Source: Liolophura sinensis
Taxonomy: Eukaryota; Mollusca; Polyplacophora; Chitonida; Chitonidae
DNA length: 64,000 bases
Direction: 5' to 3'
NCBI RefSeq assembly: GCF_032854445.1
Contig: NC_088306.1
Coordinates: forward strand, 19,563,764-19,627,763
Shown here: positions 32,601 to 42,940 of the stretch, in pieces
Position numbering within the stretch: position 1 is the stretch's first letter
Layout of the letters: each line of letters starts with the position of its first letter
Made by a program: the position numbers and the translations under genes
The notes under the pieces: model-generated
The model's database searches: none
The model's input: only the letters and a program-made list of their open reading frames with translations
What the model was told of the DNA's origin: nothing

Positions 32601-35159
32601 CCTACAGTCCATTCCATGTTTAGTTATGTTGGTTGGTCTTTAACGCCGCACTTAAGGTATTTTCACTTGCACAACCTCATAACGGACTGAACTATGAAAT
32701 ATTTGGATCAAACCGCCGCCCTTTACCAGGTACCTTAAAAAAGTCATGACTTAAAATCGCATCCAAACCAGCGAGACCTGGATTCGACATCAATTGTCAG
32801 GACCCGACCAACTAAGCTCCTGGCCAACGTTTTATGTTAATGAGTGAGTGAATTGATACAGTAGTATGAAAAATACCCTTGCCTGTACAACACTCTCTTA
32901 AACCCTCGACACGATTCCTCCGACAGCTCGTCATTGTATCTCATCCGTTGAAGAGAAAGATGGAAATTTCCTCTTCAGTTTATCGGAAGTTTGGTAATAC
33001 AATTAAGCACAGCTCAGCACGGTTCAACACACGACAACCAAGTTGGACAATGTTGACCTATCTGATTTGTAGTATGAAAGAACATACAACTTACTGTTGA
33101 CTCTTTTTGACGGAACCTAACATGTTTTTAAAGAAAACTTCTACATTGTTTTTCCAAAACAGGAATTGGTATGACGAGCACCTCAATTCCAAGTCAAATA
33201 GCCGTTGGAAAATACTTCGACAGGTATAGATCTCTGGCTAACAGCATTTGTTTCTGCGGTTCGAGCTTAGGGGTGATGTCATTGCCGCCTCTGGTCATGT
33301 ATCTCATCCACCAGTATGGTTTGCGGGGATCATTCCTTATTTATGGCGGGCTTTTGCTTAACTGCGCTGTAGGCGGGGCACTTGTGAGGCCCTTCAAGGG
33401 AGCTAACTCTAAAGGAGAGGCGAGTGATTCCAATGGCGCGGACGACAGGGAAAGTGGACGCTTAATGGTTCTTTCCACCACAGAAGGATTACGCGTTCAG
33501 TCTAATGGAGCAAATGCAGAGGCAGCCGGACTGTCACCTGCCCAAGGTGTTGCTTCTGTGGAGAACACGGGGAGTAGCAATGATCAAGACGTGCCAGGCG
33601 CTTTAAGCTTAGGGTCTGTACCGCATGACAGCAGCAGTGGAAAGGACCATGGCCTAACTTTACATGCACTCAAGTGGACAAACCTGCAGAAATCATCAAA
33701 GGAAGAAGTACCTTCCCAAACGTATGAATCATTATCGAATAGCACGGAGAAAGGTATTGCAAAGGGTTCTGCGCCTTCTTCTTTGGAAGCAGGGAGTAGG
33801 GAACAGAAGAACAATCATCATGAGAGTGAATTTTCGGATGTTGCGCATGACGATTCGGCGGAGTTGATGTGCTCAGACATCGCCGACCAGGCATTGTACG
33901 ATAGCTACGCAAGTCTACAGTGTATCGACGGCAGTATGCACCTTTCTCTTGGAAGGCGTTGCCCGGATGCGAAGAAAGAGAAATCTCGCCAGAGTAAAAG
34001 CAAACTATTTTTTGCCTTTCGCTATTTCATTGACTTCTCCTTGTTTCGGAACACCAGATACATGCTGTTTTTATTTTCCACAAGTCTTTCCATGGTGGGT
34101 TTCGTTAACGTGACGATATATCTTATTCCTCGCGCTGAGGAGTACGGAATCAGTCGTGATAAGGCTGCACTATTTTTGACCATCGCAGGAGGATGTGATA
34201 TCTTTGGTCGATTGATACAGGGACTTATATCTGATGTAAAAAAAATCGGGCCGGACCGAGTGATGATGACGGGACTCTGTCTTATGGGCATAGCTACGTT
34301 ACTTCTGCCTCTGGCACATACCTTCAACACCATGACTGCATACATGGTTATTTTTGGCCTCATTGGAAGTTCGGGTCACATTCTAAGCTTGCCAATAGTA
34401 ATGAAATTCGTCGAAGAAGAGCGCATGCCCCGTGCTATGGGCTTGGTAGTATCATCTCATGGAATTTCTAATATTGTATCGCCCCCACTCCTAGGTAAGT
34501 CTGTCTTTTCAATTGAATGATATTAAATGTCGTATTATGCGAAGTGCAAATTAGCAAATTAGTGCATGGTCGAGACCGACGGCAATGCAAACATTTTGAA
34601 TGTTCTAAACGGCACCCTGCCTATATCCTGTCCACAGAAATTGGTCATACAGATATTATTCATATATGCATAAGACGATATGGAGAGAGATCAGATTTCC
34701 CCCTTAATCAGCTTTGAATGAAGAAGATGAGAGTTTTATAACAACAAATTATCTCAGTGCCTTCTTTTCTATATTAGCAAAGTTGCGTACTTCTTTATCA
34801 ATGAACCGCCAGTAATATACTTACTTTCTGAGAAATTGTATTGACCTTGCTAGTTTCAGTATACTGGGAAATATGACGTAATAAAACAAATTCGGTATAT
34901 TTTCGTCTTGAATATACTAATTTTCATGCTAATATCGCTCTTTGTAATAATTGTCGTCAGGACAAACCAATAGCCTGGTTTGCATTTTGCCTTTTCTGTT
35001 TTGATAGGTTTTATCAAAGACAAGACGGGGACTTATGACAGCACACTGTACGTGTGTGGTGCCTGTCAGCTGATAGCCAGTGGTCTGATGCTGCTTGAAT
35101 CTCTGCTCAGGGTGAAAGAGAACTGTGGCAACCCCCCAAAACGGCAGGAAGAAAGGTAG
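26609..35159 (+). CDS. Monocarboxylate transporter-like protein B (SLC16/MFS), complete
   Basis: Five coding exons: 26609-26672, 28653-28796, 30780-30923, 33163-34494, 35008-35159. All junctions are GT-AG and phase 1; together they give 611 codons plus TAG. It is a close paralogue of gene A: exons 2 and 3 are the same length, the TM5 region (GKYFDRYRSLANSICFCGSS) is nearly identical, and so is the start of the last exon (DSTLYVCGACQLIASGLM). The signature DTGWAWIMLVG precedes TM1. The TM8 Asp/Arg pair is D463 and R467 in GGCDIFGRL. The TM6-TM7 loop is ~210 residues, rich in Ser, Gly and acidic residues, and unlike A except for a SYASLQCIDGSM block. The C-tail is basic and unlike A. The role is membrane transport of organic acids by family inference, substrate unknown. 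The ATG at 26609 was chosen because the same frame upstream has no ATG before the satellite. Introns hold a Harbinger-like relic, minisatellites and an inverted-repeat transposon. Confidence 0.9.
26808..27050 (+). repeat. SINE-B with an internal duplication
   Basis: The tRNA-like head is cccagatagctcagttgata. The next block (gagcggtagacccagggtca to ttaaaagaggaa) is present twice in succession. It is followed by the normal body (aacttcctcgcttggcgttc) up to gacccatatcagtataatgg. It lies in intron 1 of gene B. Confidence 0.8.
27401..28093 (+). mobile_element. PIF/Harbinger-like relic with a Myb/SANT-like fragment
   Basis: The ends are GC-rich imperfect inverted repeats: gccccgtttacactaccg at left against the complement of gccgcgtttagactacag at right, each next to ctcggcccggc-type words. 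Inside, 27687-27761 encodes MSTNRGATWTKEETEQLLAI followed by WANL and a stop. That is the first helix pattern (W-x-x-E-E...L-L-x-I-W) of the Myb/SANT-like DNA-binding protein of PIF/Harbinger transposons. The fragment is cut short, and the rest (27762-28000) has only broken frames. No DDE transposase is present. The assignment to Harbinger is inference. Confidence 0.55.
28141..28285 (+). repeat. Dispersed repeat family D, partial copy
   Basis: Shares gtgatgaaaacacaacattt, tctagaccagtaacttgcaa and gaagccatggtgctaggggg with the copies at 41035-41345, 49495-49725 and 60405-60705. Confidence 0.7.
28936..28970 (+). repeat. SINE-A head fragment cut by a minisatellite
   Basis: ggcctccgtggccgaggtgg is a perfect SINE-A head. 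After about 35 bp the 18-bp array begins and the rest of the SINE is absent. Confidence 0.75.
28975..29990. repeat. 18-bp minisatellite in intron 2 of gene B
   Basis: About 55 units of the type catctctgcccatcctag. Because 18 is a multiple of three, both strands stay open: on the plus strand as a repeating Ser-Ile-Ser-x-His-Pro type peptide and on the minus strand as a Met-x-Arg-Asp-Ala type peptide. A ~170-bp block around 29215-29385 is duplicated at about 29445-29615. No start context or splice sites suggest translation. Confidence 0.9.
30255..30640. repeat. 55-bp tandem repeat in intron 2 of gene B
   Basis: About seven units with the core ataaaccggaccgccgtcat followed by gcgagtcagtgagttttg. 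Exact 55-bp spacing was counted between the cores at 30321, 30376, 30431 and 30486. Confidence 0.9.
31555..31710. repeat. ~17-bp tandem repeat
   Basis: Degenerate AT-rich units like agtatttagtcacttt in intron 3 of gene B. Confidence 0.7.
31788..32594. mobile_element. Long inverted-repeat DNA element, copy 2 (~0.8 kb)
   Basis: The left end tttagcgagtcgcctatatt and the right-end complement ttcagcaagtcgcctatatt are inverted repeats extending through cagtcatactcgctcccaaa and gtgacacgtaacagcac. Internal words (gaactcattgcctcgggtga and its inverted partner near 32395-32430) match the copy at 22033-23252, but the centre is shorter. It lies in intron 3 of gene B. Confidence 0.7.
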
Positions 35160-36632
35160 TAAGCCAAAGGAAGAACGAGCCAAAACGGTTGTATTCCAAA
35201 CCGAAAAATTGGCATTGAGAACAACTGACGGGAGGAATGGTAGAAATGGTGAGGAGGAAGGAATAGTGACATGTTCTTTGTTCAAAACCGGAAATACGAC
35301 ACATTTGTGAGATATGAGATATGAAAATGTTCCGAGTTTTAAACCGGGAAGACGACAAACTGAAGAACAATCGGACAATCGTGCGGACAGTCGGTAAGAA
35401 AGCAGGTGTTCAAACCTGAAACGACGGCACTGAGTTAGCAGAAAGAACATGGGGAAAGAAATTTGTATTCCAGACCTGTGCAAATAAACAGGAGAATTTT
35501 TGAGGAAGAAGCGAGGAAAGGTGATACGCCCTAATGACTGTACGGCAAGATAATGAGGCAAGGTACTGTTGTTCGGGGTAAGGTGCTTCAAACCGGAAAT
35601 GTTGTATACAAGTGAATTTTTGAGGAAGACACGGAGCAAGATGTTGTGCTGTATACCGGAAATACGGCAACTAAAACAATTTTTGAGGAAGAAACGGAGA
35701 AAGATGTGCTAGAAACCGAAAATGTAGCAATATTTCGATCATATCGTAGCGGGGTTTTTGGTAAAGCGGTGCCAGCGCGGTGCAATAACTCTAGAACCTC
35801 TTGCCTATGCAGTCGCGGTGACTTCAAGTCCAACTCATGCTGGCTTCTTCTCCAGTCGTCAACGGGGAAAGTTCATCCAGCAACGTGGAGTGCCATATAT
35901 TGTTTGCAGTGTGTGGGGGATAAATGTAAGCAAATTGTTAACTACACGGAGGTGTGCCGCGCCCGATATGTGTTATCCTGTGTATCAAAAATATTGCTGG
36001 TCTGCAAAGTACATATATATATATATGCTGATAATTGGTAAACGTTAATCTGATGTCCCCACCACGTCAGCCCGGGTGCCCTCCCGTTAAGACCAATACA
36101 GGCACGAATACACAGTTGAACGCCGACCAACTTCTTGTCATTATTTTGACGAGGGGGCTGAGGTTATGTAAGGACCATCCCTCATTCTCGGCAGCACCCA
36201 TGTATTACACTGGAAGTCCACAGCAGTCCGTTGGTCGAAAATCTTACAAAGGGACAATCGTGTAGCAAGGAATGTCTAACAATACAAGCCCAGGTTCACG
36301 AAACTTTTTACATTCAATGAAGTGTTTAAGTCGGTAGTTTTTCTTTGCCTGAGTACAACATGGAGCGTTTCTTCAAAAACTGCAAAGAACTTAATGTATA
36401 TTGTAAAGATGGGCGATGAAATTTTTGGAATCTTTCTGCAGTAACTGACATGTCCAACATATGTAAGATTTTACTAGAACTCATCATGACGTAAACATCG
36501 GGAAACTGAACTGAAAAATAGCATCATGACAAATGAAGACCATATTTCAGCTACATGTATATCAAATATCCAACATATGAAAAAGTGAGTTTGTCGTCAG
36601 TACAGTCTTTGATTTGTTCTCAGTTGCTCCCC
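35160..36632. other. Tail-to-tail intergenic region between genes B and C
   Basis: No exon was recognised in 1.5 kb. About 35390-35730 is a degenerate repeat built around ttttgaggaagaaacggaga and gaaaccggaaatacggcaa. A SINE-A 5' half follows at 35748-35875. The last ~700 bp is unique-looking AT-rich sequence. Confidence 0.5.
35748..35875 (+). repeat. SINE-A, 5' half
   Basis: Contains gtaaagcggtgccagcgcgg, agtcgcggtgacttcaagtc and aactcatgctggcttcttct, then stops before the usual 3' block. Confidence 0.7.
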
Positions 36633-39600
36633 TTAGCTGGACATCCTCTTCTTTTTTGCTCGTCTTCGAAGAAAGCATTCGAGCAGGAGGAGTAGACCAG
36701 CGGATATCTGAAGGCCTCCCGTCAACGGAAACATGGCGTCATACTTCCCCGAAAAATCCTTGATCAGTCCTGAAAGTAAGAAGATAGTATATTTAATTCC
36801 AACACACCTGCTGTTTTCTTCACCTGGGAAGCATAGACGAGACAACATTACGCTTTATGCATATTGACATCATCCCAAAAATTAAACTCTGCGGGCCAAG
36901 TTTTATTTTTCTAAATATAAGGACTTTAGGTCATAACTGTTGTCTGTTCCAACAAAAATTGAAAAATAAAATCACACACCGTTGTCAAAAAGGAAAAGTA
37001 CAGTTCTGATATTTAAATAAAACATTCTCAACAATCGAAAGCTTGCCATCGCTGTTGCTTTTACATTAGAATCGACCATTTCCACACTGGGACTGGTGGG
37101 GGTATGGTTATATATGAAGGGGTTACACTTTGGTGGATTTGGCGAGGAATTAAGTGAAGCAATCAACTAGCTAACAAAGTTTTGGAGAAATACGGGTGTG
37201 TTAGAATAAACAGTTATTATATGTGCGGTAACATGACTCTCATTTATGTCTGCCTGAAAAACATACAGTGGGTGAAATGTTTGCCACAACTCTGACCTTT
37301 ACATTAGAATTGACCATTTCCACACTCGCGCTTGTTGGAGACAGTTTATTTAAGGTGGAAATCAACAATCGAACAACATTTTGCTGAAATACGAGTGTGT
37401 TAGAGTAAACAGTTCTGACATGTGCTGTAACATGACTCGCATATATGCCTGAAAACGGATTTGTGAAAACTGTTCGTTCTTCCGGACCAAGTTTCATGGA
37501 AATTTCATCATAACTGTGGGAGGGGATGTGTTGACAAGGACTTTCTGCCAGTTCCCATTCTATGTTTAAACGGCAATAACTCTGGAAATAATGAACTGAG
37601 GCAACCCAAATAGCACATGCACATCCTTACATGGTCTATGTCATGCTTGCCAAGTTTCATGAAAATACATTCTAAACTATATGAGCATATGCGATAAAGG
37701 CAAAGAAAACACTAAAGTGTTAAAAATATATATCAGATGAAAAACCATTAAACACAATCCAGGGAAATTAAAATTTTTCCACCTGAGGAAATTGGTTTTG
37801 TAACATCAGATTCCATATTTTTTGCTTGACCTGATTCGTTACAAGGTCCAATCAGCAAATGTATTCATAGATTCATATGTAAATGCATTGAGAAAGATGA
37901 AATCTATTAGCTTATGTGTGTTAAGTGATAAACACTCGCCCTTATATGGTCTGAAGATACCATCGTAGGATCCAGTTTCAAAAGTTTTTAACTCGGTTTA
38001 AAAGTCGTACTTAACAATTTTTCAGTCACATGACGACGAGGAGTATTCGATGTGTGAACATACATTGTGTTTTCTTGTGGCAGTGCGAGTCCATGCCGCC
38101 AAAGGGCTCCCGGTACTAAAGTATCATGCCGCAGACAGCAGACATGACACCCCACCAAGTCACATTGTACTGACACCAAGCTAACCAGTCCTGTTTCTTT
38201 GCTTTAGCGTCTATGTACAGAGCGCCAAGCGAGACAGCAGCGAGTACCATTTTGGGGTATTTGGTATGACCCGACCCGGGTTTGATCCTGGGTCTCCCGA
38301 CTTGGAGGCGGAGGCTCTAACCATTAGGCCTCATAAGCGATCTAAATGTCGCATACATACATACATCTGACATAAATTTACGTTAGTGGTTTTTTTTTTG
38401 CCTTTTACAAAGATATGGTTATGGACAGACAGTTCGCTACATTCTCCCTCAATATATGCTGGAAGCGGGGGTGGGGAAGGGGTGGAGGGAGAGAGATAAC
38501 AAAGCCAGTTTACTGACTGCAGAATCAACAGTATACCCATCACAGCATTCAGCACTCACCAAACAGTGGCGGGGATATGGACGCCACAATCCCATGAAAA
38601 GCCAGCAGCATGGCAAAGCCTTTCGGGAAGGTTTCCAATCCAATGATTTCCACAATCACCGGCATCACTAAGATCAAGCTGACGTTGATAAATCCGCCAA
38701 TTAGTATAACCAATGGCAAAATTGTGTAGATAGAAGACGCCAATGGTACAAAAGAAAATGCCGTTCCGCTGATGAAACAGGCTATCGCCATGACATACTG
38801 GGACTGTAATACTTTACGGTCGGATAGCTGGCCGGCTGACAACCTTCCAATCATATCCGCACAGCCAAATACGGACAAAAACATAGCGGACTGATCACGC
38901 GAGAAACCGAGAGACTTAGACATGACGAAAAGGTAATTTTGCTGGCAAACCAGCATGCTGAGTGAAAGCATGCTGGCTGCTAGAACCAAGCTGTACTCAG
39001 CGTTCAGCAAAAGTTCAAGAGGGTACATTTCTCGCATAAAACGTACCACGGCCTGAAAACATGTCCGTCTTGGTGCAGCTTGGTCTGGATAAGCGTGTGG
39101 AAACAACGGTCAGTGAGACATCCTGGCTGTCGTGCGCACTTTCGTCCTTGTGGGTAAGCGGCTGAAGTTCATAGCTATTTGTCTCCAAAACGTTTGTGTT
39201 TGCTTTTGAAACATTCTTCCACTCCATTTCCACATCGGCTTCATCGGACACTTCTTCCAAATCCTTTATTGTTAAAGGTTTCACGCCATCTTTGTTTATC
39301 ACCTGGCTAACGTCAGTTTTACCTGTCATGATAATAGCATCAGGCAATTCTTTTTTACCTTCATTTACAATATTTACAGAGAGCACTTCCGTGTTTGTAG
39401 CCCTCTCATTCATTTCCACTTCATCATCTGCTTTGGATGAACTGAAATGTTTCTTTATACTTTCATCTTTTTTGGTAATTTCAATGCTGTCTGCTTTACT
39501 GATTTTTCCAGTCAAATTGCAATTGTCAGTTTCAATTTCACTTTCGTTTTTGTTTAACGTAATGGAGCTAAGGTTAATGGGCTTCATTATCAGCCCGGTC

Positions 39601-42600
39601 AACAAAGTGTGCAATATAATTCCCCCAAAGATCAGCAGCGCCCCCTGGACGGAGTAAGTCTCGATCAGATGGACCATGATCAAAGGGACAACAATCTGCC
39701 CCAGACACCCCACACTGCTGGTAACCGTGATGGCACGTGCGCGGCGCCGGTTAAAGTATCGGCCCATCATTACGTTGGAGGGTCCTACAATCAATGATGT
39801 GCCCATACCTGTCAAAGATAAATAAATAGGCCGGATGAATGGGTGGGTAGGTTTGTCGCTGATTAATTGAGGGACGCATGATCTGATTGATTGGTTTGGT
39901 ATAGCAATGATGACAAGAGAAGGTTTTGTTTTCAGCTTAAATCTCCTTCCCATGGATCATAAGTGAGCAGTCACCCAGAAGGGGAGAGCTCGTCATCCTT
40001 GAAACCAAGTGAGTGAGTGAGTGTTTAGGGTTGAACGTCGTACTTAACAATTTTTCAGTCATATGGCGAAGAACCAGTCCTTAGAGCGCTTCACTGAGAC
40101 GACGTACCGAAGGCAAGCAAGTGGCCCCACCCGAGCGTTTATACTGATACCGGACAACCAGTCGTTGCACTATCCCCTTAATGCTGAACGCCAAGCGGGG
40201 AACCGACAACTTCCACTTTTAAAGTTTTAGGGGCGACCCGATCCACGGCTGACCATAGATCTACCGCCTCTGAAGCGAATGCTCTAGCAACTCAGCCATC
40301 GTGGCCGGCCATTAAAGTCGAGTGAAGGATTTAGGTTATATTTACCTCTGTCAAAGAAAGATTTACTTTTGGGGGCCGCTTTCACTTTTCTGTCTGTCCG
40401 GCGGTTAAAAGTTTGTGTTCAGGCCGGCCATGGACTGAAGGACTAATCCATTACAGGTGATTCGGATAGGGAAATGGATCCAGACATTTTTTAAAAGGAT
40501 TCTTTACCTCAAACACATAGACAGTGCTGCAGATTAAGTAGCGTGAGAATTCCAACCTTGTTCTGAGGCAGAGCAATGCAAACTATTCATTTGATTGTTT
40601 CCTCACGCCATATTCAAGAATTTTCGTTTACATGCACAATGGCGGCCAGTACATTATGGGTGGATTAATCTGGAATAAACCACCGTTGGCAAGTTATACT
40701 GCTGAACTTTTATCTTCTATCTGACACATGTCATACTGGACAAAGGCAAGTGGTTTCGAGTGTAAAGACAACACGATGGGCATTGTCGACCGCCTAAGTT
40801 TTATTATATAGACGGGGACAGATTTTAAAAAAAATTCAGGTTTTGATATAAGTTAAAACCGGAATTTTAAATCCAAGGCAAATTTTCAGAGGACAGACTT
40901 TACATTATTTTAATGTATTTGTGTATTAAATGTGGCGATTAGAAGCATTTTCAATCATTCTAGAGCAAGGGACATTGGTGAAGAAATCTTTTATATTGTA
41001 TTCCCGCATGAACAAGGATTCTGCTTGTGGATTTGTTGTTTCCTTGTGCTATTTATTAAATGTGATGAAAACACACCACTTGGAGTAATAATAGACCAGT
41101 GATGTGTAACAAGGAAATTGCAATTGAAATCACTCCATTATGTTTTTACCTAATTCTGCTTAAGCCATGGTGATAGGGGGCGTGTCCATGTATGTTGTTA
41201 CTTTCGAAGCATTAAGATGAACAGTCAGAATAAAACCTTGAGTGAGGAAAATTGACAAGACACCGGATTTCATCGGTTACGTGTGACAATTTGCCAGATA
41301 TCACACTGTCAACACTGCTCTGATTTTACTCTCTGTACTGTAGTGCTGTACTGTTTTAAGATAAATCGGTCAAAACTGTAAATTCTGGTACTATAAATTC
41401 TGTATTACGCTGAAGTTTTACGTTTTTACACTCGCTTTGTGGAATTTGGCCTGGTATTATTTGCTTACACAATATGCTGACAACTCGACTGGTAAATGCT
41501 GGCAGAACAGAGAAACTCACCAGGCATCATTCCTATACTGAAGATAAGAAATTGTAAACTCGTGGCAAAGTAGGATAGGACGAATCCTGCTGTGACAGTT
41601 ATCGCCCCTGCCATGATGACGACACGCTCCGTTAGGCGCTGTGAGAGTATTGTTGCTGCGGGACCTTGATACATATGAAAAGGAAAGCGAAACTGAAAAT
41701 ATGGTGACTTTGCTGATAAAACTACACATAGTAGGGTTCAGCAATAGTATAACTGATTGGATCCCATTCTGGAACTGTGTTACTGTGAATTACTACGAAG
41801 CGACCTGTCCTTCCCAGCGCCTACGACAAAATGACCATACAAGGTTGAATCGACATTGACCACAGGCTGAACAAATTGTGGAGCTTATGCACTACAATGT
41901 TGACTACTGTCATATCAGTGAATTATTCCTGAGTACGGCCAAAAACACCAAACAAAGGAATGCACAAATAAATATTATTAATTTTGCTATATGTCCATTA
42001 CGGTTGACGGCTAGTGTGCCGATTTTACTAAGTAAATAAGGGTGTGACGGCAATGGTGGGTTATATGTCTGAATGAAAGCAGAACGTGTAAAACTCTTGG
42101 TTGACGTACCAATGACTATAAGGCAGACAGATCGAACACCAGGAACAAGGGAGGTAAGTGATGCTGTCTGATCAAACTGCTCCAGCACAGCGGAGAAGAC
42201 GACACCAAAGCTGCGGAAAAAGCCACCGATGGTGAAATAAAACATCGCCATTCCTGAAAAGAGAACACAATTCAAAGTACATTTAAGGAAATTTGTGTTT
42301 TGAGTACTCTTGTGAACAATTGGTCCTCATTTTCATTAGTAGCTCTACTACCATAATATTTGAAGGCCACTGATCTAATTCTCAAATTCTGCAAAACTTT
42401 TTATAGCCTCTTGCCCCGGGATAAGTGGAGTACGGCTGTGACACAGATTTTCTATGTCACATCCCTAAACTATCACGATGATCTGTAGACTGGTGACTGT
42501 GCATAAACTAGCTACATCAGAGGATATAGACGATAATATAATAATATCAGAGCAAATATCATCAAACGTGTTACTATTTCTGTTCATCTAATCATCTATA

Positions 42601-42832
42601 ATGGTGTCAAAGTAAGTTGAACTTGTCCGTCAATTCACATCTTCAAAAGCCAACAAATAACATTGTCATTCATGCAGAGGAAGGCTGTTATATCATACTC
42701 ACCAATCGCAACTAGCCACGCCCATCCCCTGTCTACATCCGGGTGTTTGGAGTGGACAGAGTTATTGCCCATCTCGTTTTCTGTGAGATTCTCGCCATCC
42801 ACATCTTTCTTCTGCGAGTGATTATCGGCCAT
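36633..42832 (-). CDS. Monocarboxylate transporter-like protein C (SLC16/MFS), with a frame break
   Basis: Coding exons in gene order: 42832-42703, 42253-42110, 41664-41521, 39808-38560, 36769-36633. All outer junctions are GT-AG and phase 1 as in A and B, and exons 2 and 3 are again 144 bp. The N-terminus is longer (signature DRGWAWLVAIG). TM4-TM6 follow GMGTSLIVGPSNVMMGRYFN. The TM6-TM7 loop is acidic and Lys-rich. TM8 keeps the Asp/Arg pair in FGCADMIGRL. The last exon encodes a basic C-tail ending in KKKRMSS. Exon 4 is 1249 bp, one base over a multiple of three: the loop frame closes at 39015, while TM7-TM12 continue in a frame open from 39106. Possible causes are a sequencing or assembly indel, a genuine frameshift, or a 55-nt micro-intron at 39107-39053 (gttg...tttcag), which would restore 582 codons. 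Substrate unknown. Confidence 0.8.
37050..37465. repeat. ~241-bp tandem duplication in intron 4 of gene C
   Basis: The phrase cttttacattagaatcgacc at about 37056 recurs at about 37297. A later pair (gaaatacgggtgtgttagaa and gaaatacgagtgtgttagag) follows in each unit. Confidence 0.75.
37985..38335 (-). repeat. SINE-C (tRNA-headed), reversed
   Basis: Read on the minus strand it begins with a tRNA-like head (the complement of ggctctaaccattaggcc). Its tail side is the complement of gtcgtacttaacaatttttc. The body (gacatgacaccccaccaagt, gtactaaagtatcatgccg) matches the copy at 58700-59047. It lies in intron 4 of gene C. Confidence 0.75.
39990..40310 (-). repeat. SINE-B, reversed, in intron 3 of gene C
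   Basis: Begins with gtgagtgagtgagtgtttag, contains cgtacttaacaatttttcag and gttgcactatccccttaatg, and ends at the reversed tRNA-like head gctctagcaactcagccatc. Confidence 0.8.
41035..41345 (+). repeat. Dispersed repeat family D, best copy, in intron 3 of gene C
   Basis: Runs from ttaaatgtgatgaaaacaca through taagccatggtgataggggg and gatttcatcggttacgtgtg to ctgctctgattttactctct. Aligned copies lie at 49495-49725, 60405-60705 and, inverted, 57600-57945. No terminal inverted repeats are obvious. Confidence 0.75.
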
Positions 42833-42940
42833 GATGGCGTTCAATTGAATCTGCTGTTTAGATCCAATACACGCAACAGAGAATGAAAAAATGCAAAATT
42901 AAAATTCTGAAATTCACTTTGAAAAACTGCATCTCCAAAG

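Noticed and set aside
34022-34363. 113-codon minus-strand frame over gene B, with a counterpart at 18554-18835 over gene A
   Set aside because: Both lie antisense to the TM7-TM11 coding sequence of the transporters. Their similarity follows from the sense-strand conservation.
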